From Aliivibrio sp. S3MY1 (GTDB lineage Bacteria > Pseudomonadota > Gammaproteobacteria > Enterobacterales > Vibrionaceae), in contig NZ_JARACO010000002.1 of assembly GCF_028765575.1 (NCBI RefSeq), positions 154,733-218,732 of the forward strand: a DNA stretch of 64,000 nucleotides, read 5' to 3'. Under the pieces are notes generated by a model. That model was not told where the DNA came from and made no database searches. It saw only the letters and a program-made list of their open reading frames with translations. This document shows, one piece after another, positions 36,664-45,569 of this stretch. A program made the position numbers and the translations under genes. Positions within the stretch are counted from its first letter, which is position 1; the number at the start of each line of letters is the position of its first letter.

Positions 36664-37095
36664 TTATTTAATATTAATCACATCACCAATAAGCAAACGC
36701 TTAGGGTCCGAAATTTTAGGATTTAGTTGAAGTAAATCTTCTAATGCGATCCCATGCTCTCTTGCAATGCTATATAACGTATCATCTTGTTTGATCGTGT
36801 AGTACATCACCGCTTCATCAGCTTGTTGCTGTGCTTGTACTTTTAGCTCGCCTTGCGCTACATCTAACTTACGTACAGCTTGGTAAATGTCACTGTCCGT
36901 TTCTTTTTGCTTTTGTAGCTCAGCTTCTAATGTACCAACCTGAGATTCTAACGTGCTAACTTTTGATTCTAATGTACCCATTTTTTCTGTCTGATTCTTT
37001 TGCTGGGCAATAAGCTCATCATTTGAAGCACAACCAGTAAGAACTAATGAAGACATTAGCGACGCTAGCAGAATTATATTTTTTTTCTGTTTCAT
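36664..37095 (-). CDS. LysM-domain lipoprotein with coiled coil
   Basis: A 143-residue envelope lipoprotein. The signal ends in the lipobox LTGC (Cys22). Residues 35-65 form a heptad coiled coil (MGTLESKVSTLESQVGTLEAELQKQ, three near-copies of LESKVST/LESQVGT/LEAEL) recalling Braun-lipoprotein-type helices, and residues 98-143 are a single LysM peptidoglycan-binding domain (YYTIKQDDTLYSIAREHGIALEDLLQLNP). It should link a membrane-anchored oligomer to the cell wall. Monocistronic, with a strong terminator. Confidence 0.88.
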   Translation of the reverse strand: MKQKKNIILLASLMSSLVLTGCASNDELIAQQKNQTEKMGTLESKVSTLESQVGTLEAELQKQKETDSDIYQAVRKLDVAQGELKVQAQQQADEAVMYYTIKQDDTLYSIAREHGIALEDLLQLNPKISDPKRLLIGDVINIK

Positions 37096-37431
37096 ATTTT
37101 TCTCACAACTTCATCTAGTTGATAAATAACTTTTACTATTGTCATAAAAATAGAATGTATGTACAAGTAATAAATAGCTTTATTGATGATTTTTGCTTGT
37201 TTTCGCCTATTTGAACATTGAAATAATTAAGAAACCCAGTAATTTTACTTGATGTCACTCAAAATCTATAGGAGAGCATACTTTACTTATTAAAAAATAC
37301 TCAAGCGCATCCCTTGTTGATACTCGAGCCTTACAGACGAGTAACACAAGGACAAAAAACAACAGCACAATGACTTCAGAAGGAGTTAACACTGGCAGAT
37401 TTTGAATGAGATATACTACCCTCTTTTAATT
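37096..37431. other. 336-base gap between the LysM and first GGDEF genes
   Basis: No coding frame with a good start, no RNA gene and no clear repeat seen. It contains the upstream region of the LysM gene and the 3' flank of the GGDEF gene. Confidence 0.4.
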
Positions 37432-38760
37432 CTAAAAAGTAAATACTCGATTTCGACCATTGTTCTTAGCAAGATATAGCGCTTTATCTGCTATATTTAA
37501 TGCACTTCTAATATTTACTATATTTGAATAGGAAGCCACTCCAATACTGGTCGTTAATTCTAATTCTGCAGTACTAACCGTGAACTTTTCTTTATATATC
37601 TCAAGCCTCAAACACTCGCATACCTCTTCTGCTCTTATTATATCTAACTCTGGCATTAATAGTATAAACTCATCGCCACCACTCCTTGAAAGAATATATT
37701 CACTAGGTAAGAGCATCATGCAAATATTGGTAAATTTAACCAAAACTTCATCACCTACATCATGTCCATATGTATCATTAATTTTTTTAAAAAAATCTAT
37801 ATCAAAAATAGCAATTGAACCATAAATTAGCTTCCCACTCTGAAGGATATTTATTCGATTTTCAAATCCACGTCTATTTAATAGCCCCGTTAAAAAATCA
37901 GCATGAGCTTCATTTTCTAATAACCGTTTTTCTTTCTCACTATTTTTATTCTTATTAATGTATTTAAAAAGCAATGCCGCCATCAAAAATACAATTGATA
38001 CGAAAATAAACACTGCAAATACAAGGCTATATTTTGGTGAGTTTTGAGATATATATATTTCCCACGTAGTATTAAATACATGGACTTTACTCTTCATTGG
38101 TTCATTACTTAAATCCCCTTTAGACCTAATCATTCTTTCATTAACATTTAGGTTATCTGGGTTGTACCCAACAATTGAATAATCAACAACCCCATGTTCT
38201 AAAAGGACATTATCAATACTATCAATAATTGAATCTAAGTATACAATCGATGATACAAACCCCCAGAAGTTATTTTCATTTAGAATGGTTTTTCTAATAA
38301 TAAAAGCTTGCTTACCATTTTGTACTAGTTTAACAGGGCCAATTATAACTACTTCTTTTTTTAAAATAGACTCTAAGCTTCCTAATTTACGATTTTCATC
38401 ATTTAAAACATCATGCCCTATCGCATTTTTATTTTCTTCGTAAGGGTATACATAGGAAACGATTCCATTTGGAAGTAATAGTATTGAATTAACATTATTA
38501 TAATCATCCAACAGAGCTTTACTTACACGATTAAACTCACTTAATAATAAGTCACCCCCTTTAGATAAATTAACTACCTCTTTTAATACTTCAGAAGAAA
38601 CTACGGCATCATTAAATATTAATCCTATAGATTTATTTAATTCAAAAATAACCTTATTAAAATGTTTTTCATTATCTGCATCAACCAACCTAATAACTAA
38701 AGACTCAGTTACAAGTAATGAGAAAAAAAACGAAACTACGATAATTACTTTATTTAACAT
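37432..38760 (-). CDS. membrane diguanylate cyclase (GGDEF) with periplasmic sensor
   Basis: Predicted to make cyclic di-GMP. I start it at the ATG at 38758-38760 (MLNKVIIVVSFFFSLLV), six bases after GGAT; an earlier in-frame start would add 18 residues. Of 442 residues, 1-30 form a first helix, about 35-245 a periplasmic domain with CHASE-like features (SILLLPNGIVSYVYPYEENK, IGHDVL), a second helix follows near 250-270, and the GGDEF domain ends the protein (HADFLTGLLNRRGFE, FDIDFFKKINDTYGHDVGDE, SRSGGDEF). The active site is intact, but the RxxD inhibitory site normally five residues before GGDEF is absent. It is more AT-rich than its neighbours. Confidence 0.88.
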   Translation of the reverse strand: MLNKVIIVVSFFFSLLVTESLVIRLVDADNEKHFNKVIFELNKSIGLIFNDAVVSSEVLKEVVNLSKGGDLLLSEFNRVSKALLDDYNNVNSILLLPNGIVSYVYPYEENKNAIGHDVLNDENRKLGSLESILKKEVVIIGPVKLVQNGKQAFIIRKTILNENNFWGFVSSIVYLDSIIDSIDNVLLEHGVVDYSIVGYNPDNLNVNERMIRSKGDLSNEPMKSKVHVFNTTWEIYISQNSPKYSLVFAVFIFVSIVFLMAALLFKYINKNKNSEKEKRLLENEAHADFLTGLLNRRGFENRINILQSGKLIYGSIAIFDIDFFKKINDTYGHDVGDEVLVKFTNICMMLLPSEYILSRSGGDEFILLMPELDIIRAEEVCECLRLEIYKEKFTVSTAELELTTSIGVASYSNIVNIRSALNIADKALYLAKNNGRNRVFTF

Positions 38761-39020
38761 TAACAATCCAATAAATACACTAAGCCACAGCTCGCAATAA
38801 CAAAAAACCACCAAGCTGCTTTAATCAAATAACAAAATCAATAACTCTTAATTACAATATATAAATATATTCACATTAGTTCATAGGTAATAATTTATAG
38901 TATAAAACCTCTTTGATATATCTATGGCAATACTTTAATTCAAATATATACAGAATAAAAACTGGACGCCTGCGGACACAAAAATAGCTAAATGATTGAT
39001 AAAACAAGGAATTACAGGTA
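38761..39020. other. AT-rich gap between the GGDEF gene and the tRNA
   Basis: About 260 bases, strongly A/T, carrying the GGDEF promoter region. No integrase fragment or duplicated tRNA end recognised. Confidence 0.35.
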
Positions 39021-39047
39021 CAAAAAAGCCCACACTGGGTGGGCTCT
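39021..39047 (-). terminator. terminator of the tRNA-Val gene
   Basis: AGCCCAC (39027-39033) and GTGGGCT (39039-39045) with a 5-base loop, followed on the minus strand by TTTTTT; 11 bases beyond the tRNA 3' end. Confidence 0.85.
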
Positions 39048-39058
39048 TTCGTATAATG

Positions 39059-39135
39059 TGGTGCCCGCTACTGGACTCGAACCAGTGACACCTTGCATGT
39101 CATGCAAGTACTCTAACCAACTGAGCTAAGCGGGC
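39059..39135 (-). tRNA. tRNA-Val (anticodon GAC)
   Basis: A 77-base cloverleaf on the minus strand. The acceptor stem GCCCGCT pairs with AGCGGGC, followed by discriminator A and an encoded CCA at 39059-39061. The anticodon arm is CTTGC-ATGACAT-GCAAG, so the anticodon is GAC (valine, GUC/GUU codons). The T arm has GGTTCGAGTCC and the D arm AGCTCAGTTGGTTAGAG. It is a single gene with its own promoter and terminator, lying between two GGDEF genes. Confidence 0.97.
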
Positions 39136-39182
39136 AAATCGTTAACCGGGAAGTAATTAACTTCTCCTTGAGAACGAGATAG

Positions 39183-39211
39183 ATAATATCGATTTCTTTT
39201 TATCTCTGCAA
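39183..39211 (-). promoter_or_regulatory. tRNA-Val promoter
   Basis: On the minus strand TTGCAG (39206-39211), exactly 17 bases, TATTAT (39183-39188), about 48 bases upstream of the mature 5' end. Confidence 0.75.
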
Positions 39212-39332
39212 GCCTTTTTTTATGATTATCAATCGTTTGGCTATTTATTGCCCAAACCGTTCAAAAACGACCCAACTTGCTAGTTGCCTCCTTTTAAAAT
39301 AGAATTAGTTTACCGTTAAAAGGATTTATCTC

Positions 39333-40886
39333 ATGCCACAATCTCGCTTCCATCACCTAAAATTCTTACAGCCTATTCTAGTTCTATTACTTATTGGCAT
39401 TGCGATTATCTCGCTAACTTTTAGCATTCAAAGTTTTCAATCTGTCGAGAAAACGATCCGAACCTCTTCATTTAAAGCATTCAACAACTCTATTGAAGCC
39501 AGTTACGATATTGTTGATACCGCCCTTAATGAATCAATAAAACGCTATTTGAGAGGGATTGTACTCACTTCTGCCAAGTTTATTACTCAAATTCAAAAAT
39601 CTCCCTCGCTGACACAAGAACAGAAAACAGCACTAATTCAAACATACATAAACGCCAATAAAATTGGGGATACTGGCTACCCTTATATATTAAATTCTAA
39701 AGGCCAACTCGTGTTCCACCCTATTTTTCAGGGCCGTAATGTCAGTGAGTATCGTCATGTTCAAGAGCAAATCGATAATGATGATCATTTTGTTGAGTAT
39801 TTATGGACTAACCCTGGGGAAGAAAAACCGCGCAGAAAATTGGCTTATTCTATCTATATCGAAGAGCTTGATTATGTGATCTCGGCAAGTGCTTATAAAG
39901 ATGAGTTTCTACATTTTATCGATAAAACCATCTTAAAAAATAAGTTAAGCAAATATCAATATGGTAAAACAGGGTATGTTTACGTTATTAACTTAACCGG
40001 TGAGCTTATTCTTCACCCTAGTTATGAGGGAAAAAACATACGCAGCTTGATTGGTGAAAACGCGGATGGTTTACTTGAAAAAATCCGACAATCTGCTAAT
40101 CGCCATAGCTTGCAGATGAATTTAATTAATGGCTCATCAGAGGCAACGTTTCATACGGCTAATGTTGAAGATTACACTTATATGATAACAATGGATAATA
40201 ACACCTATCAAAAAGATGTTCTTTATATCTATTATCCATATCTAGATTGGGCAATTGTCTCTGGGATCTCTCGTGATGAGCTTAATCGTCCAACAAGTAC
40301 ACTACTGTATAGTTTATTCGCACTGATTCTAAGTTTAACCGCAATCATTATCGTTCTGCTACTGTTGCTCAATCATCGCCATAGAAAACTAGTTAACGTT
40401 CTTAATTGTGACTATTTAACAGGATTGCTAAATCGCAGAGCCTTTCATGAGTCAGCATCAAAGCTGATCAGTGATAAATATCACCCCACAACGTTTGCTC
40501 CTTACTCTATTATCTTATTAGACATTGATTTCTTTAAGCGCATTAATGACACCTATGGCCATATTGTTGGTGATAAAGTCATTGCGATTGTAGGTAAGGC
40601 TATTTCACAGTACCCGCATATTTTAGCGGCACGCTATGGTGGTGAAGAGTTTGTATTATTTACAACCGTAAGTGAACCAAAACAAGCGATTCTATTTACT
40701 GAGAAAATACGTAAAAATATAGATAAATATAATGTGTTACATGAGAACATCACATTAAGCGCAGGTATAACAACAATAAATAAGCCAAACGTGTTGTTAG
40801 ATGATGTGATTGAACAAGCAGATAAAGCGCTATACCACGCAAAAAATACGGGCCGCAATAAGGTTGTTCATTACCAAGAGTTATAA
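39333..40886 (+). CDS. membrane diguanylate cyclase with double Cache sensor
   Basis: A 517-residue predicted cyclic di-GMP synthase. Helix one is at about 13-32, followed by a periplasmic region with two Cache-type subdomains, each with the ligand-pocket pattern GYPYILNSKGQLVFHP (about 115-130) and GYVYVINLTGELILHP (about 217-232), the second echoing the first. Helix two is near 325-345. The GGDEF domain is complete (DYLTGLLNRRAFH, LDIDFFKRINDTYGHIVGD, ARYGGEEF) and should be active; no RxxD inhibitory site precedes GGEEF. AAGGAT stands before the ATG. The paired Cache fold suggests sensing a small organic ligand. Confidence 0.92.
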   Translation: MPQSRFHHLKFLQPILVLLLIGIAIISLTFSIQSFQSVEKTIRTSSFKAFNNSIEASYDIVDTALNESIKRYLRGIVLTSAKFITQIQKSPSLTQEQKTALIQTYINANKIGDTGYPYILNSKGQLVFHPIFQGRNVSEYRHVQEQIDNDDHFVEYLWTNPGEEKPRRKLAYSIYIEELDYVISASAYKDEFLHFIDKTILKNKLSKYQYGKTGYVYVINLTGELILHPSYEGKNIRSLIGENADGLLEKIRQSANRHSLQMNLINGSSEATFHTANVEDYTYMITMDNNTYQKDVLYIYYPYLDWAIVSGISRDELNRPTSTLLYSLFALILSLTAIIIVLLLLLNHRHRKLVNVLNCDYLTGLLNRRAFHESASKLISDKYHPTTFAPYSIILLDIDFFKRINDTYGHIVGDKVIAIVGKAISQYPHILAARYGGEEFVLFTTVSEPKQAILFTEKIRKNIDKYNVLHENITLSAGITTINKPNVLLDDVIEQADKALYHAKNTGRNKVVHYQEL

Positions 40887-40994
40887 ATGAGACATAAAGC
40901 TAAAGGGAGACTGGACAAGTATTGATGCTGTACTACGCTAAATAAAGTATGTTCTCCATTTATATTAGCGCAAGGCTCATCGAGCCATTTCCCT

Positions 40995-41030
40995 AAGCCC
41001 GTAATCAAGAAGCGTTACGGGCTATTTTTT
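40995..41030 (+). terminator. terminator after the Cache-GGDEF gene
   Basis: AGCCCGTAA (40996-41004) pairs with TTACGGGCT (41014-41022), followed by ATTTTTT. Confidence 0.85.
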
Positions 41031-41047
41031 AGGGCAATGATCTGTTT

Positions 41048-41896
41048 TTATTCAGATTTAGCGGCTACTAGATAGATACCATCTTTTTCAATAGTAATTT
41101 TACCCGCTTTATATAAACCACCAATTGTCTTTTTAAACGTACCTTTACTTGTTCTAAATTCAGTAAAGATCGCATCTGGAGATGATTTATCTGTTAACGG
41201 TAAGAAGCCTTCTTTTTTCTCTAACGTTGCGATAACTTTTTCACTTAAATCATCCATACGAGCTACGCCTGGACGCTGTAGAGAAAGTGAAATTTTACCA
41301 TCTTCACGCATTTCTGCGATGAACGCTTTAAGTTGCTTACCAATGAAAAGCTTACCAAATACATCTGAGTGGAAGATTAACCCCCAATGCTCGCCATTGA
41401 TAACGGCTTTGTAGCCAAGATCAGTACGTTCCGCGATTAAGATATCTACTTGCTGACCTTTCTCGTAATTCGCAGGTGTATTATCCAACCACTTGTTAAA
41501 ACGAGTTGTACCAACAATACGGCTAGATGCTTTATCAATGTATACATATACAAGGATAGATTGACCTTCGTTTAAGCGGCCACGTTGCTCACTAAATGGA
41601 ACCAATAAGTCTTTTTTAGCGATACCCCAATCAACGAAAGCACCAATGCTGTTTGTGCCAATTACGTTCATTAAACCGAATTGACCTACTTGTGCTTTTG
41701 GTGTTTCTGTTGAAGCAACCACTTCATTTTCTGAATCAAGATAAATAAACACATCAAGCGCTTCGCCTACTTCTGTGCCTTCTGGAACAAAACGACTTGG
41801 AAGAAGAATAGAACCATAATCATCGCCATCTAAAAAGACACCAAAATCTACAGTTTTTGTTACTTCTAATTTGTTGATTTGACCAATTTTAATCAT
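41048..41896 (-). CDS. CvfB/YitL-family S1 RNA-binding protein
   Basis: A cytoplasmic RNA-binding protein of 282 residues from the ATG at 41894-41896 (MIKIGQINKLEVTKTVDFGV); the longer frame upstream adds non-homologous residues. It contains several S1-type OB modules (GVFLDGDDYGSILLPSR; GAFVDWGIAKKDLLVPFSEQ; KISLSLQRPG) and a C-terminal winged-helix end (IFTEFRTSKGTFKKTIGGLYKAGKITIE), the layout of CvfB, which in staphylococci affects virulence regulation. Its role in vibrios is not established. It diverges from the membrane protein gene at 41986. Confidence 0.9.
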   Translation of the reverse strand: MIKIGQINKLEVTKTVDFGVFLDGDDYGSILLPSRFVPEGTEVGEALDVFIYLDSENEVVASTETPKAQVGQFGLMNVIGTNSIGAFVDWGIAKKDLLVPFSEQRGRLNEGQSILVYVYIDKASSRIVGTTRFNKWLDNTPANYEKGQQVDILIAERTDLGYKAVINGEHWGLIFHSDVFGKLFIGKQLKAFIAEMREDGKISLSLQRPGVARMDDLSEKVIATLEKKEGFLPLTDKSSPDAIFTEFRTSKGTFKKTIGGLYKAGKITIEKDGIYLVAAKSE

Positions 41897-41985
41897 TACT
41901 TCAATTCCTAAATAAAATACTCGGCGATTATACCTGAACTCTGATATGCTTGCTGTATGAATTACCATTTTTATAGGAATTTCCT

Positions 41986-43338
41986 GTGATTACAGTTGGT
42001 AAGAAAGATGGCTTATCACTAAAAATCTCACATATTGTTGAAGAATCTAAGCAACATGAACTGGAAATGTATCTTTTCATTCCCGGCGAGCTTGGTTTAA
42101 ACAAAGACATGGTTTCTGAATCAGAGTTTTACTACAACTCAATTCAGAGCCAGCGTACGTATTTCAGTGATAAAAATCACCTCCCCCTTGTGCACTCTCG
42201 TCTCGCGCAACGTGGCCGCCTGTCTACTGAACAATATCGTTTAAGTTTGAGTTTATACGCTTATCAATACGCCCTTGCGTTAGAAAAAGCCGTACTGCAA
42301 CTTAATGATACCTCTCGGGACGATATCACTCACCAAGAAGTAAATGATGCAATCGAACTGGCTATTGATATACTTAGGAAGTTACGCCGTAACGTACCTT
42401 ATGATGACACGTTAAAACGCTACTACGCCAATATCGATAACTATTTGTCTTGGTACACTGAACAGCGTTTTCTTTCTTTACTTGCTCATATGCCAAGAAA
42501 TGAAGATTATAAGCTGGTTAAAGAACGCCTTGTTGATATCTGTGAGCAAGAAGCACTGCACCGTCTAGATAAGAGTTATAACTCAAGTAAAGCTCGAGAA
42601 GACATGACGCGGATGTCAAATAAGATGCGTCTGTTACGTCGTTTAATCGAGTTCCCTATCGTACTTAAAGAAAAGAACTTAGCGCTTGGCAAACACATCA
42701 AGCGAATGGTTAAAGGCGGAGCAACGGCGGTTGTGATGATCTTTGTATCACTAATGGTGATCCAAGCACGTGGGTTTTTGGGTGAAATTACCGCCTCTTT
42801 CATCTTTGCAGTTTCATTTATCTATGCCATGCGTGAGGTCTTTAAAGATGACTTGCGTGATGTAATGTGGCGTTGGATCCGTAAAGGGCAGCCTAAATGG
42901 CGTAAACGCTATCTTGACCCTACCACCAATACTTATGTGGGAAGAAAGCTAGAGTGGCTTGATTACATGACATTCTCAGAGCTAGACCGTGACATTCAGA
43001 AATTGCGTAAAAACCGTGTAGTTCAGCGTGAAGAGGTCGTTCTCTCTTATAAAAGCCAAACTAAAATGGCAATTACTAAGTTTATGAGTGGGTATGAACA
43101 AACTCGTGAAACAATGCTGATTGATCTACGCCCTATTGCACGTTTAATGGAAAAAGGGTCTCAAAAGATCTATCACTTAAACGAAGGGCAAGTGACGAAG
43201 GAGTCGGTTGAGAAGCGACACTTAATTAATTTAATTGTGCGTGAAACCATGGATGATTACAGTACTCGGCTACACCGTTGGAAAATTGTAGTTAACCGCT
43301 CTAAAATCATAGATATTGAAAAGATTGATATAAACTAA
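41986..43338 (+). CDS. conserved membrane protein of unknown function
   Basis: A 450-residue protein starting at GTG 41986 with TAGGA upstream. Residues 1-240 are mainly helical and charged (NEDYKLVKERLVDICEQEALHRL; KAREDMTRMSNKMRLLRRL), two adjacent membrane helices follow at about 248-290 (TAVVMIFVSLMVIQARGFLG and ITASFIFAVSFIYAMREVF), and the remaining 160 residues are again cytoplasmic, basic and rich in tryptophan and arginine (DVMWRWIRKGQPKWRKRYLD). No enzyme motif is visible. It looks like an inner-membrane protein with two large cytoplasmic parts. I do not recognise the family; it diverges from cvfB and has its own terminator. Confidence 0.75.
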   Translation: MITVGKKDGLSLKISHIVEESKQHELEMYLFIPGELGLNKDMVSESEFYYNSIQSQRTYFSDKNHLPLVHSRLAQRGRLSTEQYRLSLSLYAYQYALALEKAVLQLNDTSRDDITHQEVNDAIELAIDILRKLRRNVPYDDTLKRYYANIDNYLSWYTEQRFLSLLAHMPRNEDYKLVKERLVDICEQEALHRLDKSYNSSKAREDMTRMSNKMRLLRRLIEFPIVLKEKNLALGKHIKRMVKGGATAVVMIFVSLMVIQARGFLGEITASFIFAVSFIYAMREVFKDDLRDVMWRWIRKGQPKWRKRYLDPTTNTYVGRKLEWLDYMTFSELDRDIQKLRKNRVVQREEVVLSYKSQTKMAITKFMSGYEQTRETMLIDLRPIARLMEKGSQKIYHLNEGQVTKESVEKRHLINLIVRETMDDYSTRLHRWKIVVNRSKIIDIEKIDIN

Positions 43339-43360
43339 TTACCTCTTTTTAATAATCTAA

Positions 43361-43397
43361 AAAAACGCCTTTAGCTTTACACTAAAGGCGTTTTTTA
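43361..43397. terminator. bidirectional terminator
   Basis: AACGCCTTTAG and CTAAAGGCGTT (43364-43374, 43382-43392) flanked by A-run and T-run, between the converging genes at 43338 and 43407. Confidence 0.88.
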
Positions 43398-43406
43398 TGT
43401 TCTAAA

Positions 43407-44291
43407 TTATGCAGTGACGACAACGTCTGTTGCATTTAACTGATCAAGTAATTCTTGAACTCTTGGGTTTTGAGCAAGCTCATCAATCGTAGTAACTACT
43501 GGTTTTTTTGCTTTTTTAGCGGCTTGAATTGCATGCCCAACAAGGTGAAGTACTGCATCGTTTTGTGGATCAAAGTGATGCTCTAACGCTTCATTTTGCT
43601 TATCTACACCTAAAGTAAATTGAGTTAGTGTATCTACATTGACAACCAATCCATCAAAGTATTGCAGTAATTTATCGGCCATTAATGCTGCGGCTGGTAC
43701 ATCACACACGAAATGTACTTTAAGACCATTTAAGCCACGTGGTAAACCATAAACAGCTAAGCGGTCAATAATAGTTGCAGCGTCACTTAAGTTACGTACG
43801 AATGGAACGACAATTTGCACACTTGCTGTGGTTGCCGCCATCACTTTCTTAATCACTGCACACTCTAAAGCAAATTGCTCAGAGCTTGCATCAGAGGCAA
43901 AACGAGTTACACCACGAACGCCCATGATTGGATTTGCCTCTGATGCTTCTAGTTGACCTGCAAGTAAGCCTGCAAATGCTGCGCTGTCGGCATCAGAAAA
44001 CAATATTTTGATCTCTTTCGTTGATTCATTGGTTGCCGCTAGAATCACATCAGCTAATGTATCAACAAAGTGGGCTTTACCATCTGCTGCGCCTTCAATG
44101 ATAGCAGCTAGACTCTGAGCATCAATATCACTCATTACTGGTGCTTTAATCACCGCTTTTGGGTGATAAAATAAATGCTCTTGAATTAATCCAGCAATTG
44201 AAACATAAAGTGATGCTTCTGAATCGTTTTGTGGTTGATAAGAAGGCAAACTCGCCATGCGTGTTAGCGTTGGTAAAATAGTATCCGTCAT
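43407..44291 (-). CDS. stand-alone PEP-synthase-like TIM-barrel protein
   Basis: A 294-residue protein corresponding to only the C-terminal barrel of phosphoenolpyruvate synthase. Recognisable segments are NPIMGVRGVTRFAS and FALECAVIKKVMA (PpsA: NPMLGFRGAARY, FALECEAVK), then QIVVPFVRN, FVCDVPAAALMADKLLQYFDGL and TLTQFTLGVDKQNEAL. The ATP-grasp and phosphohistidine domains are absent. Residues needed for catalysis are altered: the CEIPSN metal-ligand Glu is Asp (CDVPAA), GSNDMTQ became VNVDTLTQ, and the late catalytic Cys (GQGPSD region) is replaced by VTTIDE. It may bind PEP or a related metabolite without catalysis. It diverges from aroH with a 209-base gap. Confidence 0.8.
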   Translation of the reverse strand: MTDTILPTLTRMASLPSYQPQNDSEASLYVSIAGLIQEHLFYHPKAVIKAPVMSDIDAQSLAAIIEGAADGKAHFVDTLADVILAATNESTKEIKILFSDADSAAFAGLLAGQLEASEANPIMGVRGVTRFASDASSEQFALECAVIKKVMAATTASVQIVVPFVRNLSDAATIIDRLAVYGLPRGLNGLKVHFVCDVPAAALMADKLLQYFDGLVVNVDTLTQFTLGVDKQNEALEHHFDPQNDAVLHLVGHAIQAAKKAKKPVVTTIDELAQNPRVQELLDQLNATDVVVTA

Positions 44292-44500
44292 GCTTGCTCC
44301 AATAAAATCAGTAATTCGTTTTCATTATTTAATGTTATTTATGTTGAACATACCGATACATGAGCAACAACTCAAGTCTAAACGATACAATGCGTTAACT
44401 TTTCTTAACTGTTCTGCCTCCCTATAAAAATTTTGGGTTTCATCCCTTTTAATTTTCCGTTATCTTACTCGGGTGTATTAAAGAATTAACAGGCGAAACT

Positions 44501-45553
44501 ATGCCATTTCAAACAGATGAACTTCGTACTCAGCCTTTAGGGCCAATGCCAACACCTGCTGAGCTAACGACTGCTCACCCTGTTACCGACGATGTTGCAG
44601 AACATATTGAGCAATCTCGCGCACAGGTTGAAGCAATTTTAACTGGCAAAGATAAACGTCTTTTAGTTATTGTGGGGCCATGCTCTATTCATGATACAGA
44701 AGCAGCTCTGGATTACGCACAACGCTTAACCAACATTCAAGATCAGTATAAAGATGAACTATTCATCGTTATGCGTACTTACTTTGAAAAACCACGTACC
44801 ATTGTGGGTTGGAAAGGCTTGATTACCGACCCTAATCTAGATGGCAGTTATGCACTTGAAACTGGGTTGCATAAAGCACGTAAACTGCTGCTTGATATTA
44901 ATAAACTGGGTTTAGCTACGGCGACTGAGTTTTTAGATATGATCACGGGACAATATATTTCAGATCTTATTACGTGGGGCGCTATTGGCGCACGTACCAC
45001 TGAATCTCAAATTCACCGTGAAATGGCGTCTGCCCTATCTTGTCCAGTTGGTTTTAAGAATGGAACTGATGGCAACACACAAATTGCGATGGATGCGATT
45101 CGTGCAGCTAAGGCTTCTCATTTCTTCTACTCTCCAGATAAACAAGGTCGTATGACGGTATACCGCACTGCGGGTAACCCATTTGGTCATGTGATCTTAC
45201 GTGGTGGTAGCAACAAACCAAACTTTAATATAGATTCAGTGACCGATGCTTGCCAACGTTTAGAAGGGGTTGATTTACCACCTCATCTTATTGTTGACTT
45301 TAGCCACGCAAACTGTCAGAAACAACATCGCCGTCAACTTGATGTAGCCAAAGATATTTGTGCTCAAATCGAGTCTGGCAGCAATAAAGTCGTTGGTATT
45401 ATGGCTGAAAGCTTCATTATTGAAGGCAACCAACCAATGATTGATTTGAACAACCTAACTTATGGCCAATCGATTACTGATCCATGCCTAAGCTGGGAAG
45501 ATACCGTGACTATGTTAGACATGTTATCAAATACTATTAAAACATCTCGTTAA
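44501..45553 (+). CDS. aroH: 3-deoxy-7-phosphoheptulonate (DAHP) synthase, AroH-like
   Basis: First step of the shikimate pathway: PEP plus erythrose-4-phosphate to DAHP. Of the three E. coli isoenzymes the 350-residue product is closest by recognition to tryptophan-sensitive AroH: N-terminus TDELRTQPLGPMPTPAELTT, then FLDMITGQYISDLITWGAIGARTTESQIHRE, ASHFFYSPDKQGRMTVYRTAGNPFGHVILRGG and CQKQHRRQLDVAKDIC. Metal and substrate residues GPCSIHD, KPRT and DFSHANC are intact. AGGCG stands six bases before ATG. The yajQ gene follows after 16 bases in a probable operon. No obvious TrpR operator was recognised upstream. Confidence 0.92.
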   Translation: MPFQTDELRTQPLGPMPTPAELTTAHPVTDDVAEHIEQSRAQVEAILTGKDKRLLVIVGPCSIHDTEAALDYAQRLTNIQDQYKDELFIVMRTYFEKPRTIVGWKGLITDPNLDGSYALETGLHKARKLLLDINKLGLATATEFLDMITGQYISDLITWGAIGARTTESQIHREMASALSCPVGFKNGTDGNTQIAMDAIRAAKASHFFYSPDKQGRMTVYRTAGNPFGHVILRGGSNKPNFNIDSVTDACQRLEGVDLPPHLIVDFSHANCQKQHRRQLDVAKDICAQIESGSNKVVGIMAESFIIEGNQPMIDLNNLTYGQSITDPCLSWEDTVTMLDMLSNTIKTSR

Positions 45554-45569
45554 TTTAAGGATTTAAACT

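Noticed and set aside
39059..39135. tRNA-Met, suggested by CAT triplets in the anticodon arm
   Set aside because: With the 5-base CTTGC/GCAAG stem the loop is ATGACAT and the anticodon is GAC, so it is valine.
44292..44500. TrpR or TyrR operator upstream of aroH
   Set aside because: A GTTAA/TTAAC inverted repeat is present near 44393-44408, but it does not match the TrpR or TyrR box well enough.
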